NCBI RefSeq assembly: GCF_000619925.1
Contig: NZ_JHVB01000009.1
Coordinates: 1 to 64,000, forward strand
DNA from: Treponema sp. C6A8
GTDB taxonomy: Bacteria > Spirochaetota > Spirochaetia > Treponematales > Treponemataceae
DNA length: 64,000 nt
Reading direction: 5' to 3'
The first letter of the stretch is position 1; every line of letters begins with the position of its first letter. Under the pieces are notes generated by a model. That model ran no database searches, was not told where the DNA came from, and saw only the letters and a list, made by a program, of their open reading frames with translations. Positions 31,829 through 40,113 of this stretch are shown piece after piece. The translations under genes were made by a program, and so were the position numbers.

Positions 31829-32680
31829 ATGAAGCTGTTTTTGCGTTTTTTAGTAGTTTCGCTGGCGGCTGCCCTGATGGCAGTAAATATCAAGACTTTC
31901 GTTCACACTGGCGGACTGCTGCCGGGCGGATTTACGGGTATTACGCTTTTGCTTCAGGAAATTTTTATGAAATTTGCCGGCATAAAAATTCCTTTTACAG
32001 TTTTTTACTGGGGGCTCAACCTTGTTCCGGCAATAATCTGTTTTAAATATGTAGGAAAATGGTTCACACTTCTTTCTATATGGATGATTATTCTTTCGGG
32101 TATCCTTACAGACCTTATTCCAGACATTACGGTTGTGATGACTGATGATACTATCCTCTGTTCGATATTCGGCGGCCTCTTAAACGGTTTTGCCATCACA
32201 CTTTGTCTTCTTGCAGGGGCAACAAGCGGCGGAACTGATTTTATTTCGATTTACGTTTCAGAAAAGACCGGAAGAAGTATCTGGAACATGATTTTGATTT
32301 TTAATGTAGCAGTTCTGGGAGTTTTCGGCCTGCTTTTCGGCTGGGAACGAGCACTTTATTCTATAGTATTTCAGTTTGCAACAACCCAGCTTTTGAATGC
32401 CCTTTACAAACGCTATCAAAAATCCACGCTTTTTATTATTTCTGACCACACTGATGAGTTGATTCACGTAATCCGCGACGTTACAGGCCACGACGCCACC
32501 CTCTTTACGGGAATCGGCTGCTATAAGGGAGCTGAAAGAAAAATGCTCTACACTGTAATTTCCAGCGATGAAGAGTTTAAGCTTGTACGTTCTATAAAAG
32601 AAGCAGACCCAGGTGCCTTTGTAAACACTCTTCAGACAAAAATGCTCAAGGGCAACTTCATCATGAAAAAACAGGATTAG
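31829..32680 (+). CDS. YitT family membrane protein (DUF161/DUF2179)
   Basis: 283 residues. The front 200 hold five to six membrane helices with the YitT motif segment GGLLPGGFTGITLLLQE and LAGATSGGTDFISIYVSEKTG. The C-terminal 80 are a cytoplasmic DUF2179 domain (TLFTGIGCYKGAERKMLYTV then ISSDEEFKLV), a ferredoxin-like fold thought to bind a small ligand. The function of the family is not settled; transport has been suggested. It probably shares the mRNA of the dCMP deaminase gene 15 bp upstream. Confidence 0.88.
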   Translation: MKLFLRFLVVSLAAALMAVNIKTFVHTGGLLPGGFTGITLLLQEIFMKFAGIKIPFTVFYWGLNLVPAIICFKYVGKWFTLLSIWMIILSGILTDLIPDITVVMTDDTILCSIFGGLLNGFAITLCLLAGATSGGTDFISIYVSEKTGRSIWNMILIFNVAVLGVFGLLFGWERALYSIVFQFATTQLLNALYKRYQKSTLFIISDHTDELIHVIRDVTGHDATLFTGIGCYKGAERKMLYTVISSDEEFKLVRSIKEADPGAFVNTLQTKMLKGNFIMKKQD

Positions 32681-32732
32681 CCTCAGACTAACATTTTTTT
32701 ATATTTTTTCTTCACTTATACTTAAAAAGCCT

Positions 32733-32761
32733 TTGCATTTTCTTCTATTGTACGTTATTAT
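32733..32761 (+). promoter_or_regulatory. Promoter of rny
   Basis: TTGCAT (32733-32738), 17 bp, TATTAT (32756-32761), 41 nt before the start codon, with AGGAGAAA as ribosome site. Confidence 0.65.
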
Positions 32762-32802
32762 TAATAAGAACATTCTAAAAAATTTATGCTAGGAGAAAAA
32801 GT

Positions 32803-34335
32803 ATGCCAAATGTAGTTTGGTTCGTTTCTCTCCCTGTTGTTGGAATTGTTCTTGGATGGATTATTCGCTGGATTTATGCCAGATTTCAATTAACTGCTTC
32901 TGAACAAAAAGCAGAACGTGTTAAGCAGGAAGCAATTCGCGAAGCTGAAGCACAGAAAAAAGAAATTTTGTTAAATGCAAAAGATGAGCTCATTCGGGAA
33001 AGAAATCAGCAGGAAAGAGAAAATCGTGAACGCAGAGCAGATGTTCAGCGTTACGAAGCTAAAGTAAACAAGAAAGAAGAACTTCTTGATCAGCGCGCTC
33101 AGGAATTTGAAAAGGCTGAAAAAGAACTGACAGACAGAAAAGCAGCAATGACAAGACGGGAGGAGGCACTTTCTAAGCAGGAAGAGCACTATCGTCAGGA
33201 ACTGGAACGCATTTCAGGTCTTTCAGCAGCAGAAGCAAAAGAACTCATTATCAAAAATCTTGAAAATGAGGCTCGTCACGACGCACAGGCTTTAATCAAC
33301 AAAATTGAACAGGAAGCCCAGCTCACAGCCGAAAAAAAAGCAAAAGATGTACTCATTACAACTATTCAGCGCATTGCACCGGAAACAACTGGCGACATTA
33401 CAGTTGCAACAGTTTCACTTCCAAGCGATGAAATGAAGGGACGTATCATCGGTCGTGAAGGACGCAACATCAGAACTCTGGAAACATTGACTGGTGTTGA
33501 TATTATCATCGACGATACACCTGAAGCAGTTGTAATTTCATGTTTTGACCCTGTTCGCAAGGAAATTGCAAAAGAATCACTTGAACGCCTCATTTCTGAC
33601 GGACGTATTCATCCGGCAAGAATTGAAGAAATCGTTCAGAAAGTTACTCATGAAGTTCAGAACAAGATTTACGAAGAAGGTGAAAAAGCCCTCTTTGATC
33701 TTGGTATCCACAACATGAATACAGACGGCATCCGCGCTCTTGGACGCCTCTACTTCCGTACAAGCTACGGACAGAACGTACTCAACCACTCTAAGGAGGT
33801 TGCAAAGGCAGCAGCAATGCTGGCAGCAGAAATCGGCGCAGACCGTGAACTTGCTAAACGCGCAGCTATCCTTCACGATATTGGTAAGGGTGCAGAAAAC
33901 GACAGCGACCAGAACCATGCAGAAGTTGGTGCAGAAATTGCCCGCAAGATGGGTGAAGATGCCCGCGTAGTAAATGCAATCGGCGCTCACCATAACGATA
34001 TTCCTGCAGAAACAATTGAAGCAGTTATCGTTCAGATTGCCGATGCTATTTCAGCTGCTCGTCCTGGCGCACGCCGCGAAACAATTGACAACTACGTTAA
34101 ACGCCTTGAAAACCTTGAAGCAATTGCAGAAGGATTTGCAGGCGTTGAAAAGGCATATGCTATTCAGGCAGGCCGTGAGCTTCGAATCCTTGTTAATAAT
34201 GAGAAGATTCCTGACAGCGATGTAAAAGACCTTGCAAGAAGCATTGCAAAGCAGATCGAAACAGATTTGCGTTACCCTGGAAGAATCAGACTTACAATGA
34301 TTCGAGAAACACGTATCGTCGAATACGCTCGCTAG
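32803..34335 (+). CDS. rny: Ribonuclease Y
   Basis: 510-residue membrane-bound endoribonuclease that starts decay of many mRNAs. One N-terminal helix (about 3-22) anchors it. A long charged coiled coil follows to about residue 190 (EQKAERVKQEAIREAEAQKK). A KH RNA-binding domain comes next (KGRIIGREGRNIRTLETLTG), then the HD catalytic domain with AAILHDIGKG and the downstream NAIGAHHNDIP, and the conserved C-terminus TDLRYPGRIRLTMIRETR with a short tail. It has its own promoter and an AGGAG ribosome site and is followed by a bidirectional terminator. Confidence 0.96.
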   Translation: MPNVVWFVSLPVVGIVLGWIIRWIYARFQLTASEQKAERVKQEAIREAEAQKKEILLNAKDELIRERNQQERENRERRADVQRYEAKVNKKEELLDQRAQEFEKAEKELTDRKAAMTRREEALSKQEEHYRQELERISGLSAAEAKELIIKNLENEARHDAQALINKIEQEAQLTAEKKAKDVLITTIQRIAPETTGDITVATVSLPSDEMKGRIIGREGRNIRTLETLTGVDIIIDDTPEAVVISCFDPVRKEIAKESLERLISDGRIHPARIEEIVQKVTHEVQNKIYEEGEKALFDLGIHNMNTDGIRALGRLYFRTSYGQNVLNHSKEVAKAAAMLAAEIGADRELAKRAAILHDIGKGAENDSDQNHAEVGAEIARKMGEDARVVNAIGAHHNDIPAETIEAVIVQIADAISAARPGARRETIDNYVKRLENLEAIAEGFAGVEKAYAIQAGRELRILVNNEKIPDSDVKDLARSIAKQIETDLRYPGRIRLTMIRETRIVEYAR

Positions 34336-34382
34336 AGCGTATGAGATTAGCGAAGCGACTTGAGTACGCAAGATAAAAAAAA

Positions 34383-34412
34383 GAGGCTGTCCGCTTGGAC
34401 AGCCTTCTTTAT
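34383..34412. terminator. Bidirectional terminator between rny and plsC
   Basis: GGCTGTCC (34385-34392) and GGACAGCC (34397-34404) around a four-base loop, with A-rich and T-rich flanks. Confidence 0.85.
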
Positions 34413-34424
34413 TTAACAAAACTC

Positions 34425-35276
34425 TTAGTAATTATTGTATGTCTGGTATGAATGTGTTTTTGGATATTCAGCGCCGGCTGTACGGATAAGGCTTTCCATC
34501 TTTTCTGTTACGTGCTTTGCAGCGATTGGTTCTGAAAGTTCCTTGTATTCTGCAATATTGATTTCTGGAAGAACCTGAATGTCATAAACATAGCGTTCTA
34601 CAGGGTTGTAAGAAAAGAGCGGATCTTTTTTTCCAAGACCGTATTTATCTGTACCGCCGATAAAGAGCGGAAGAACGTTAGCATTTGAATAAAGTGCTAT
34701 TCTGGCAGCCCCCTTCTTATAATTATTCTGGCCGTGACGAGGAGAACGGGTTCCTTCAGGGAAGATAATTACGTTGTTTCCCTTATCAATTGTTTCCTTG
34801 CAGAGCTTGCACAAATCATCAAATTCAGTTGTATTTGTAATATAAGCCTGCTTAATTACGCCTGCAAGAGGAGTTTTTGTAAGGCCGCCGCGAACGATAC
34901 AGTTTGAATTAGGCACAAGAGACATAATGTAAACAAAATCCAGAAGTGAAGGATGATTTGCAACAATCACCTTTCCGTGAATGTTTTTGAAGTATTCCCT
35001 GTCCTGTACGATTACTTTTGAACCGCCGAAAAATGAAAGCTGGGCAAGAAAATCGCGGAAAGTACGCGAAACATAAGCTCTGGCAACTACGCCAAAATCC
35101 TTATTATGGGCATAAATGCGCAGGAAAGGAAAAACAACAATTGCAAGAACCATTGCGCCAACACCAAAATAAATCAAAAAGATTATTTTTAGAAGAACAT
35201 TAAAAGAATAGGAAAAAATGTTTTTGATTTTAGGAAGCCCTTCACGGCTGTACTTTGCTTTTTCTTCAGCTGTCAT
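34425..35276 (-). CDS. 1-acyl-sn-glycerol-3-phosphate acyltransferase family (PlsC-like)
   Basis: 283 residues. One or two membrane helices near residues 20-60 precede the acyltransferase domain, which has the catalytic HX4D motif in VANHPSLLDFVYIM, the phosphate-binding FPEGTRSPRHG and the intermediate motifs of PF01553. It would acylate lysophosphatidic acid or a related acceptor in membrane lipid synthesis. The start at 35276 is preferred for its GAGG ribosome site; an earlier ATG at 35324 overlaps the upstream gene. It is the last gene of a long minus-strand block and ends at a strong terminator. Confidence 0.85.
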   Translation of the reverse strand: MTAEEKAKYSREGLPKIKNIFSYSFNVLLKIIFLIYFGVGAMVLAIVVFPFLRIYAHNKDFGVVARAYVSRTFRDFLAQLSFFGGSKVIVQDREYFKNIHGKVIVANHPSLLDFVYIMSLVPNSNCIVRGGLTKTPLAGVIKQAYITNTTEFDDLCKLCKETIDKGNNVIIFPEGTRSPRHGQNNYKKGAARIALYSNANVLPLFIGGTDKYGLGKKDPLFSYNPVERYVYDIQVLPEINIAEYKELSEPIAAKHVTEKMESLIRTAGAEYPKTHSYQTYNNY

Positions 35277-35296
35277 AGTTTTTTTAACCTCAAAAT

Positions 35297-35872
35297 CTAG
35301 AAATTTGCCATAATGTAGGCACAAATCATATTATCAAAATCGTGATTACCGCGCGGCAAGATTTTCCAGAACAAACCAAGTGTCGGATAATATCGCGATT
35401 TTCCATCGTGAGCAAAATTATATTCAGCAAGAAGCTTGATGCCGTTTCCCCAGGAAGAAGTAGTTCCGTTTGCTGTGTAAGTAGCAGTTTCTACAAAGTC
35501 TGTGCGGGCGCCAAGAACATAGGCAAGACCTGCGCAAAAGCCTGCAAGATTAGGGAAAACTTTTAATCCAAGTGAAAAATCATAGTTCAAATGATTTGCG
35601 TGGGCTTCTGAGCCGTGCCAGATAAAATCGCAGAGAAGGTCACTTCCCAAAAAGAAGGTTGCATTATCAGAAACATTAAAGTGAATATCTGCAAGGGTTC
35701 CGATAATTATGCGGCTCTGATCTGAAACATCATTATTCCAGTCGCGTACCTCAGGAGTTCCGTAAAAAGGAATTCCCGACATAAGCCCAATAGAAGCGCC
35801 AAAAAAGTTCTGGTAGGCAAAAACCGAGTTTGCGGCAAAAATCATGGCTAAAACAATCAAAAATCTTTTCAT
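35297..35872 (-). CDS. Small putative outer-membrane protein
   Basis: 191 residues with a Sec signal peptide (MKRFLIVLAMIFAANSVFA, cleaved before YQN). The mature part shows amphipathic strands with aromatic girdle residues and a C-terminal Phe (YIMANF), typical of an eight- to ten-strand beta-barrel. It resembles treponemal outer-membrane hypothetical proteins in style, but no family is recognised. An AGAGGA ribosome site precedes the ATG. It lies between the ASCH gene and plsC, 20 bp from the latter, probably in one transcript. Confidence 0.65.
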   Translation of the reverse strand: MKRFLIVLAMIFAANSVFAYQNFFGASIGLMSGIPFYGTPEVRDWNNDVSDQSRIIIGTLADIHFNVSDNATFFLGSDLLCDFIWHGSEAHANHLNYDFSLGLKVFPNLAGFCAGLAYVLGARTDFVETATYTANGTTSSWGNGIKLLAEYNFAHDGKSRYYPTLGLFWKILPRGNHDFDNMICAYIMANF

Positions 35873-35873
35873 A

Positions 35874-36329
35874 TTATCCTCTGTATATTACCTTAAATGT
35901 CTGAAATACAAGTTTTATATCTGGGGTAAATTCAAAACCGACAACTGCGGCTTCATCTTCAAGGGCATCCTGCTGGCGTTCCTTCCAGGCGCCAAGGTTT
36001 TCATCCTCCCCTTCCTGTCGGGCCATTTCCCAGGTAACTTCATTGAATGGAACAATTTCAACGCTTTCAAGCTCTATTACACAGCGGGGATTGTTTGCCC
36101 GGTCAACGACAATGTACAATTCCCCTGAAACAGGAAGCGGTTCCATATCTATAGAAAATGTCGGCCAGCTTGCAAAAAAGGCTGTTTTCTGTCCGCCAAG
36201 CACAAGGGCAACCTTTTCATCACCGACAAAGCCTTTAGCTTCAAAGTTCAAATCACCAGCGCATTTATCATCTTCGCTGCGGCCAGTATCACTTATAAAT
36301 TTATTCCAGTATTCATCAAGTTCTGTCAT
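35874..36329 (-). CDS. ASCH domain protein
   Basis: 151 residues covering a complete ASCH domain, a beta-barrel fold related to PUA RNA-binding domains. Diagnostic elements in order: YWNKFISDTG near the start, LVLGGQKTAFFASWP, the PCRCVIELESVEIVPFNEVT-like core (here NNPRCVIELESVEIVPFNEV), EGEDENLGAWKERQQDAL and the terminal LVFQTFKVIY. Members are proposed to bind RNA or modified nucleosides, and some cleave acetylcytidine; the exact role here is open. AAAAGGGAAA acts as ribosome site. It is separated by 12 bp from the small membrane gene upstream. Confidence 0.82.
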   Translation of the reverse strand: MTELDEYWNKFISDTGRSEDDKCAGDLNFEAKGFVGDEKVALVLGGQKTAFFASWPTFSIDMEPLPVSGELYIVVDRANNPRCVIELESVEIVPFNEVTWEMARQEGEDENLGAWKERQQDALEDEAAVVGFEFTPDIKLVFQTFKVIYRG

Positions 36330-36341
36330 AATTTTCCCTTT

Positions 36342-36641
36342 TTAAGCCTGATTATTTTTTGAAAGCATTATTATAAATCCGATTATAAAAAACAATGCAG
36401 GAAGGCATAGATTTAATAACGAAGAAAGCGGGATTCCAAAAAGGAAGACGCCGCATTCAGAAAGGATTCCAAGTTCAATCAAAATCCCGTAAACGGTTCC
36501 TGCATATGAACACAAAAAGCCGCAGATTATGCTCATCCAGGCAGCAGAACGCATTCTGGACAATAGAAGGATTGCAAAAAATGTTACAAGTCCGTTTACT
36601 GCAAGCTTTATTATGTAAAATAAAATTTCAGGGTTCATCAT
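36342..36641 (-). CDS. Small membrane protein
   Basis: 99 residues with three hydrophobic segments (about 8-26, 31-50 and 68-90) and almost no loops. No family recognised. It starts with ATGATG, 14 bp after the stop codon of the gene upstream, and lacks a clear ribosome site, which suggests coupling to that gene. Its codon use resembles the neighbours, and the tight spacing makes it credible despite its size. Confidence 0.55.
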   Translation of the reverse strand: MMNPEILFYIIKLAVNGLVTFFAILLLSRMRSAAWMSIICGFLCSYAGTVYGILIELGILSECGVFLFGIPLSSLLNLCLPALFFIIGFIIMLSKNNQA

Positions 36642-36654
36642 TTAATTTTCGGAA

Positions 36655-37443
36655 TTAAAAAGCAAAAGGTGAGTTTTTAATTTGCGAAAAATTTCCTTTA
36701 TCAACCTGATAAGGCACATAAGAAGTTCCCTCATAATGAGGATTGATGATGATATGGTGATCAAGGCAGTAGAGCACGAATTCATCATATTTTTCTTTCG
36801 GCACTTTGGCTGTAAGGTGACAGCCGCTACGCTCGAAATAATTATGAAGGAAAGTGTCGTAAATAAACCAGTCTTTTTCCTGGCGGATTTTTTCTTCTTC
36901 CATATAATCATAAACAGCTCGGGTAACGGCAGTCAGAAGAGGGAAAGAAAGATGTGTTTCTTCCGGCAGGAGCTTTACAGTATCTTCATCGCAGAGTTCT
37001 TCTTTTACAGAAAGGAGCCAGAAGGAATTTGTCCAGCCAAAAGGAGGAGCAATAACTACACTGTCAAAATCTGAATAATTGATTTTTGAAAATGGCTTCC
37101 AGACAATTGTTTTTTCCTTAGAAAACATAAGGCTTGCTTTGACTGCTGTCTGCTTTGAAGAGAAGGAAAAGGCACGTCGTTTAGCACCGCCCAAAAGAAG
37201 ACAGAGAGATTTTTCCAGGCGGCAGTTTTTTTCGCACTTAAAACTTCCGCTTATTCCGCGCGAAAGCATATTCTTAAAATGTAAAAGCGCATTTCCCGCA
37301 CGCCAGCCTAAAATTGCCCGTCCGTCCTCCAGATACATATCTGTAAGGCGAACTCCTTTTTTAGTGTATAAAAAATATCCGCGGGCACGGGTAACCTCGC
37401 CGTATCGATTAAAAATTTCCTGGGAAAGTTCTTCTACAGTCAT
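36655..37443 (-). CDS. Conserved hypothetical protein
   Basis: 262-residue soluble protein without signal peptide. The first 60 residues (EVTRARGYFLYTKKGVRLTD then MYLEDGRAILGWRAGN) recall the opening of class III PLP aminotransferases, where the chain before the first cofactor contacts has a similar pattern. The C-terminus (HHIIINPHYEGTSYVP) also fits that fold loosely. The central cofactor-binding part is missing and no catalytic Lys motif is seen, so this may be a degenerate relative or a chance likeness. AGGAAAA precedes the ATG. It starts 9 bp after the sugar-binding lipoprotein gene and is probably in the same transcript. Confidence 0.6.
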   Translation of the reverse strand: MTVEELSQEIFNRYGEVTRARGYFLYTKKGVRLTDMYLEDGRAILGWRAGNALLHFKNMLSRGISGSFKCEKNCRLEKSLCLLLGGAKRRAFSFSSKQTAVKASLMFSKEKTIVWKPFSKINYSDFDSVVIAPPFGWTNSFWLLSVKEELCDEDTVKLLPEETHLSFPLLTAVTRAVYDYMEEEKIRQEKDWFIYDTFLHNYFERSGCHLTAKVPKEKYDEFVLYCLDHHIIINPHYEGTSYVPYQVDKGNFSQIKNSPFAF

Positions 37444-37452
37444 TTTATTTTC

Positions 37453-38505
37453 CTATTGGTAAATCTCAGATTTTGAATGGAAACCTGAATTTATAATTAT
37501 CTCTTCAATATTAGTTTTGTCAACAAGAGTCGGCTCAAGCCAGAAAACAGGAACATCTTTTTCACCGTTGTTGATTTTTTCTGAAACGCCGGGAAGTGAT
37601 GCCGCATCTTTGCTTCTTCCAAGCTGAACGGCAAGCTCTGCAGCGTTTGCGGCAAGATCAGTAATCGGTTTGAAAATCGTAAAATCCTGAGTGCCTTTTA
37701 AAACATTCTGGCAGCCCGCAATATCCGCATCCTGACCGCAAATAGGCACGTGATAGTTTATTCCGTATTCACGCATTGCCTGAAGCACGCTGGAAGCAAT
37801 TGCGTCGTTTCCGCAGAGAATTACTTCCGGAACTTTTTTTGACGCAAGCAGGTTCTGCATATACTGATAGGAAAGGTCGTAGTTCCAGTTATCAGTGTAA
37901 AAGACATTTTCAATATTGATATTCTGTCCCAAAAGCGCCTGTCTGAGACCAGTTGTAAGCATTGTCATATTAAAATCTTCTTTTGCGCCAAGAATACAGT
38001 GCCATCTGCGCTTTGAAGTACGTTCCATAAGCCCCCTTGCCATAAGGCGTCCAACCTCGTAGCAGTCTACGGTGATGTATAAATCTACATCGCAGTTTCT
38101 GATAAGGCGGTCGTAGCTGACAACAGAAATATTTTTTGACTTAAGATACTGAATTGATGTTGTAAGCTTGTCTGCCTCTTTTGGAACGATAACTACAACA
38201 TCAACATCTTTTTCACCCAGGTAATGAATCTGGCGGTTCTGTTCATCAATATTGTTGCCGGCATTCTGAACGATAACTTCAGCGCCAAGTTCGTTTGCCT
38301 TGTTCATAAAAACATCAACGTCGCGCTGCCAGCGTTCCATTGCAAGGGTATCAATTGAAAAGCCGATTTTTATTCTGTGAGGACGACTTACGTTCTTTTC
38401 GGCGGCCTTCTGATTTAATGAGAGCTGGGGTCGCTTGGAACACGAGTTAAGACTTAAGAGAAGTGAGAAGATAAGACCTGCGTAAATCAATTTTTTAACT
38501 TTCAT
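37453..38505 (-). CDS. Sugar-binding lipoprotein (XylF-like, Peripla_BP_4)
   Basis: 350 residues. A lipoprotein signal ends in LNSC (Cys near residue 22). The binding fold begins IKIGFSIDTLAMERWQRDVD and continues with DVVVIVPKEADKLTTSI, VVSYDRLIRNCDVDLYITVD and GQDADIAGCQNVLKGTQDFT, the pattern of D-xylose-type periplasmic binding proteins. No sugar ABC ATPase or permease is near. The gene follows a histidine kinase/AraC regulator pair that itself follows another binding protein, so it may deliver sugar signals or serve a transporter elsewhere. AAAGGGAAA is the ribosome site. Confidence 0.88.
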   Translation of the reverse strand: MKVKKLIYAGLIFSLLLSLNSCSKRPQLSLNQKAAEKNVSRPHRIKIGFSIDTLAMERWQRDVDVFMNKANELGAEVIVQNAGNNIDEQNRQIHYLGEKDVDVVVIVPKEADKLTTSIQYLKSKNISVVSYDRLIRNCDVDLYITVDCYEVGRLMARGLMERTSKRRWHCILGAKEDFNMTMLTTGLRQALLGQNINIENVFYTDNWNYDLSYQYMQNLLASKKVPEVILCGNDAIASSVLQAMREYGINYHVPICGQDADIAGCQNVLKGTQDFTIFKPITDLAANAAELAVQLGRSKDAASLPGVSEKINNGEKDVPVFWLEPTLVDKTNIEEIIINSGFHSKSEIYQ

Positions 38506-38544
38506 AATTTTCCCTTTTTCAGATTTGGATGCATAAAGTTCATC

Positions 38545-40113
38545 CTAATTATTTCGGAATTCCGAAGGCGAAAGTCCGAACTTATTTTTGAACAGACGGC
38601 TGAAATAATTCTGGTCGTTATAGCCGGTGAAGGCTGTAATTTCCTTGATGGAATATTTCGTCTCGCTCAAAAGCTGGCGGGCACGGTCAAGGCGCTTGTT
38701 TGTAACAAAGTTGATGATATTTTCGCTCTTTTCTTCCTTAAAAAGCTTGCTCAGATAGAAGGTGCTGACGTCGGCAACATTTGCAAGAACTTCCAGCGAA
38801 AGATCCTTGTCCAGATTTTCGTCGATGTAGCGGCAGACTTTTTCGATAGTCGGATTTTCCTTCTGACTCTTTACGTTTGAAATTGCAGAAACAAGGTCTG
38901 TAATCAGCTGATTAACAAAATCCTTGAGGGAGCCGGGATTGTCTTCAGCGGCAAAATATGAAAAGAGGTCTTCGAATTTTGAATTGGAATAGGAAGGAAC
39001 CACTTCCAGAGTGATATTTTTAGCATTGATAAGAAATTCAATGAGCGAAGACTTGAGTTTTGTCTGATTCTGGCAGGACTTTTCAAGGCTCTTGAAGTAC
39101 TGGTCAAAGAGGGAACGGGCACCGGCAGAATCTCCGATTTTAAGACGGCTGTAAAGCTTTTTCTGCAGCTCGGCAGTGCAGACAGTTGAATCACATTCGC
39201 CTGCAACACCTGCCACGGAAGGCATTTCCTCACCGGAAAAGGCAATGCCGCCATCGTGAGGAACCTTGCTTAAAGTCTGAAGGGAATCGTTATAAGCCGC
39301 AATGATTTTGTTCTTGTCATTTTCAATGCCGCTTACCCCCATGCGGATCCCGGTTCCGATTTTATTACACAAAATCTGATAGATGCGGCGGACTTCGGTC
39401 TTGAAAATTTCAGGATCAGAAAGCTCGGTTGGAATAGGAAAGAAAACGGCAATTCTATTGATTACAAAAGAACTTACCAGAAAGCGGTGCTGCTCGTTGA
39501 GAACTGTGCGGAGATTCATATATGTATCGTGCTGGTTGTTTTTAGTAACCCGGGGCACTTCAAGCGTAAAAAAGCTCCAGACAGGATTTTCGATGTTAAA
39601 ATATTCAAGATAACTTGAAAGGTCTGTATTAACCTCGTTGCTGAAAATTACCGAATACATAAAATCGTTTTCTATCATCGGGGAAAACATGTCCATTTTG
39701 CGCTGCAGGGCAACTTCGTCAAAAATCTGTCCCCGCTTATTGTCTACGATGTTCATTGATTCCCGCACCGTCTGAATGATTACGTTTCGGTTTACAGGCT
39801 TAGTGATATATTTGTAAACGCCGAGGTTCATTGCCTCCTGGGCGTACTGAAAGCGGTCGAAGGCACTTATTATGATGATTACAGTATCGGGCTTGAGCTT
39901 GTTAATGCAGCTTACAGTATCAAGACCTGTCAGGCCCGGCATATTAATGTCCATAAAAACAATATCAATTTCTTCCTGATTGATAATCTGCAGGGCATCT
40001 GTTCCCGACTGGGCCGTAAAAAGCTTTACGTTGGAATCAAAATTCTTTGAGATGATAAATTTCAGCGAGTCGATTGCAATCTGTTCGTCATCAGTTATAA
40101 GAATATTATACAT
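38545..40113 (-). CDS. Response regulator with AraC-type DNA-binding domain (YesN-like)
   Basis: 522 residues. The receiver domain (1-120) has the acidic pair ITDDEQ, the phospho-acceptor Asp in DIVFMDINMPGLTG (about 55), and the conserved Lys in KYITKPVNR. A middle region of about 280 residues without named domain is typical of YesN proteins. The last 100 residues carry two helix-turn-helix units of the AraC family (LSLEVLANVADVSTFYLSKL and ITAFTGYNDQNYFSRLFKNK). It overlaps the kinase gene by 8 bp, so they form a two-component pair that likely controls sugar uptake or use. An AAGGA ribosome site lies within the kinase gene. Confidence 0.92.
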   Translation of the reverse strand: MYNILITDDEQIAIDSLKFIISKNFDSNVKLFTAQSGTDALQIINQEEIDIVFMDINMPGLTGLDTVSCINKLKPDTVIIIISAFDRFQYAQEAMNLGVYKYITKPVNRNVIIQTVRESMNIVDNKRGQIFDEVALQRKMDMFSPMIENDFMYSVIFSNEVNTDLSSYLEYFNIENPVWSFFTLEVPRVTKNNQHDTYMNLRTVLNEQHRFLVSSFVINRIAVFFPIPTELSDPEIFKTEVRRIYQILCNKIGTGIRMGVSGIENDKNKIIAAYNDSLQTLSKVPHDGGIAFSGEEMPSVAGVAGECDSTVCTAELQKKLYSRLKIGDSAGARSLFDQYFKSLEKSCQNQTKLKSSLIEFLINAKNITLEVVPSYSNSKFEDLFSYFAAEDNPGSLKDFVNQLITDLVSAISNVKSQKENPTIEKVCRYIDENLDKDLSLEVLANVADVSTFYLSKLFKEEKSENIINFVTNKRLDRARQLLSETKYSIKEITAFTGYNDQNYFSRLFKNKFGLSPSEFRNN

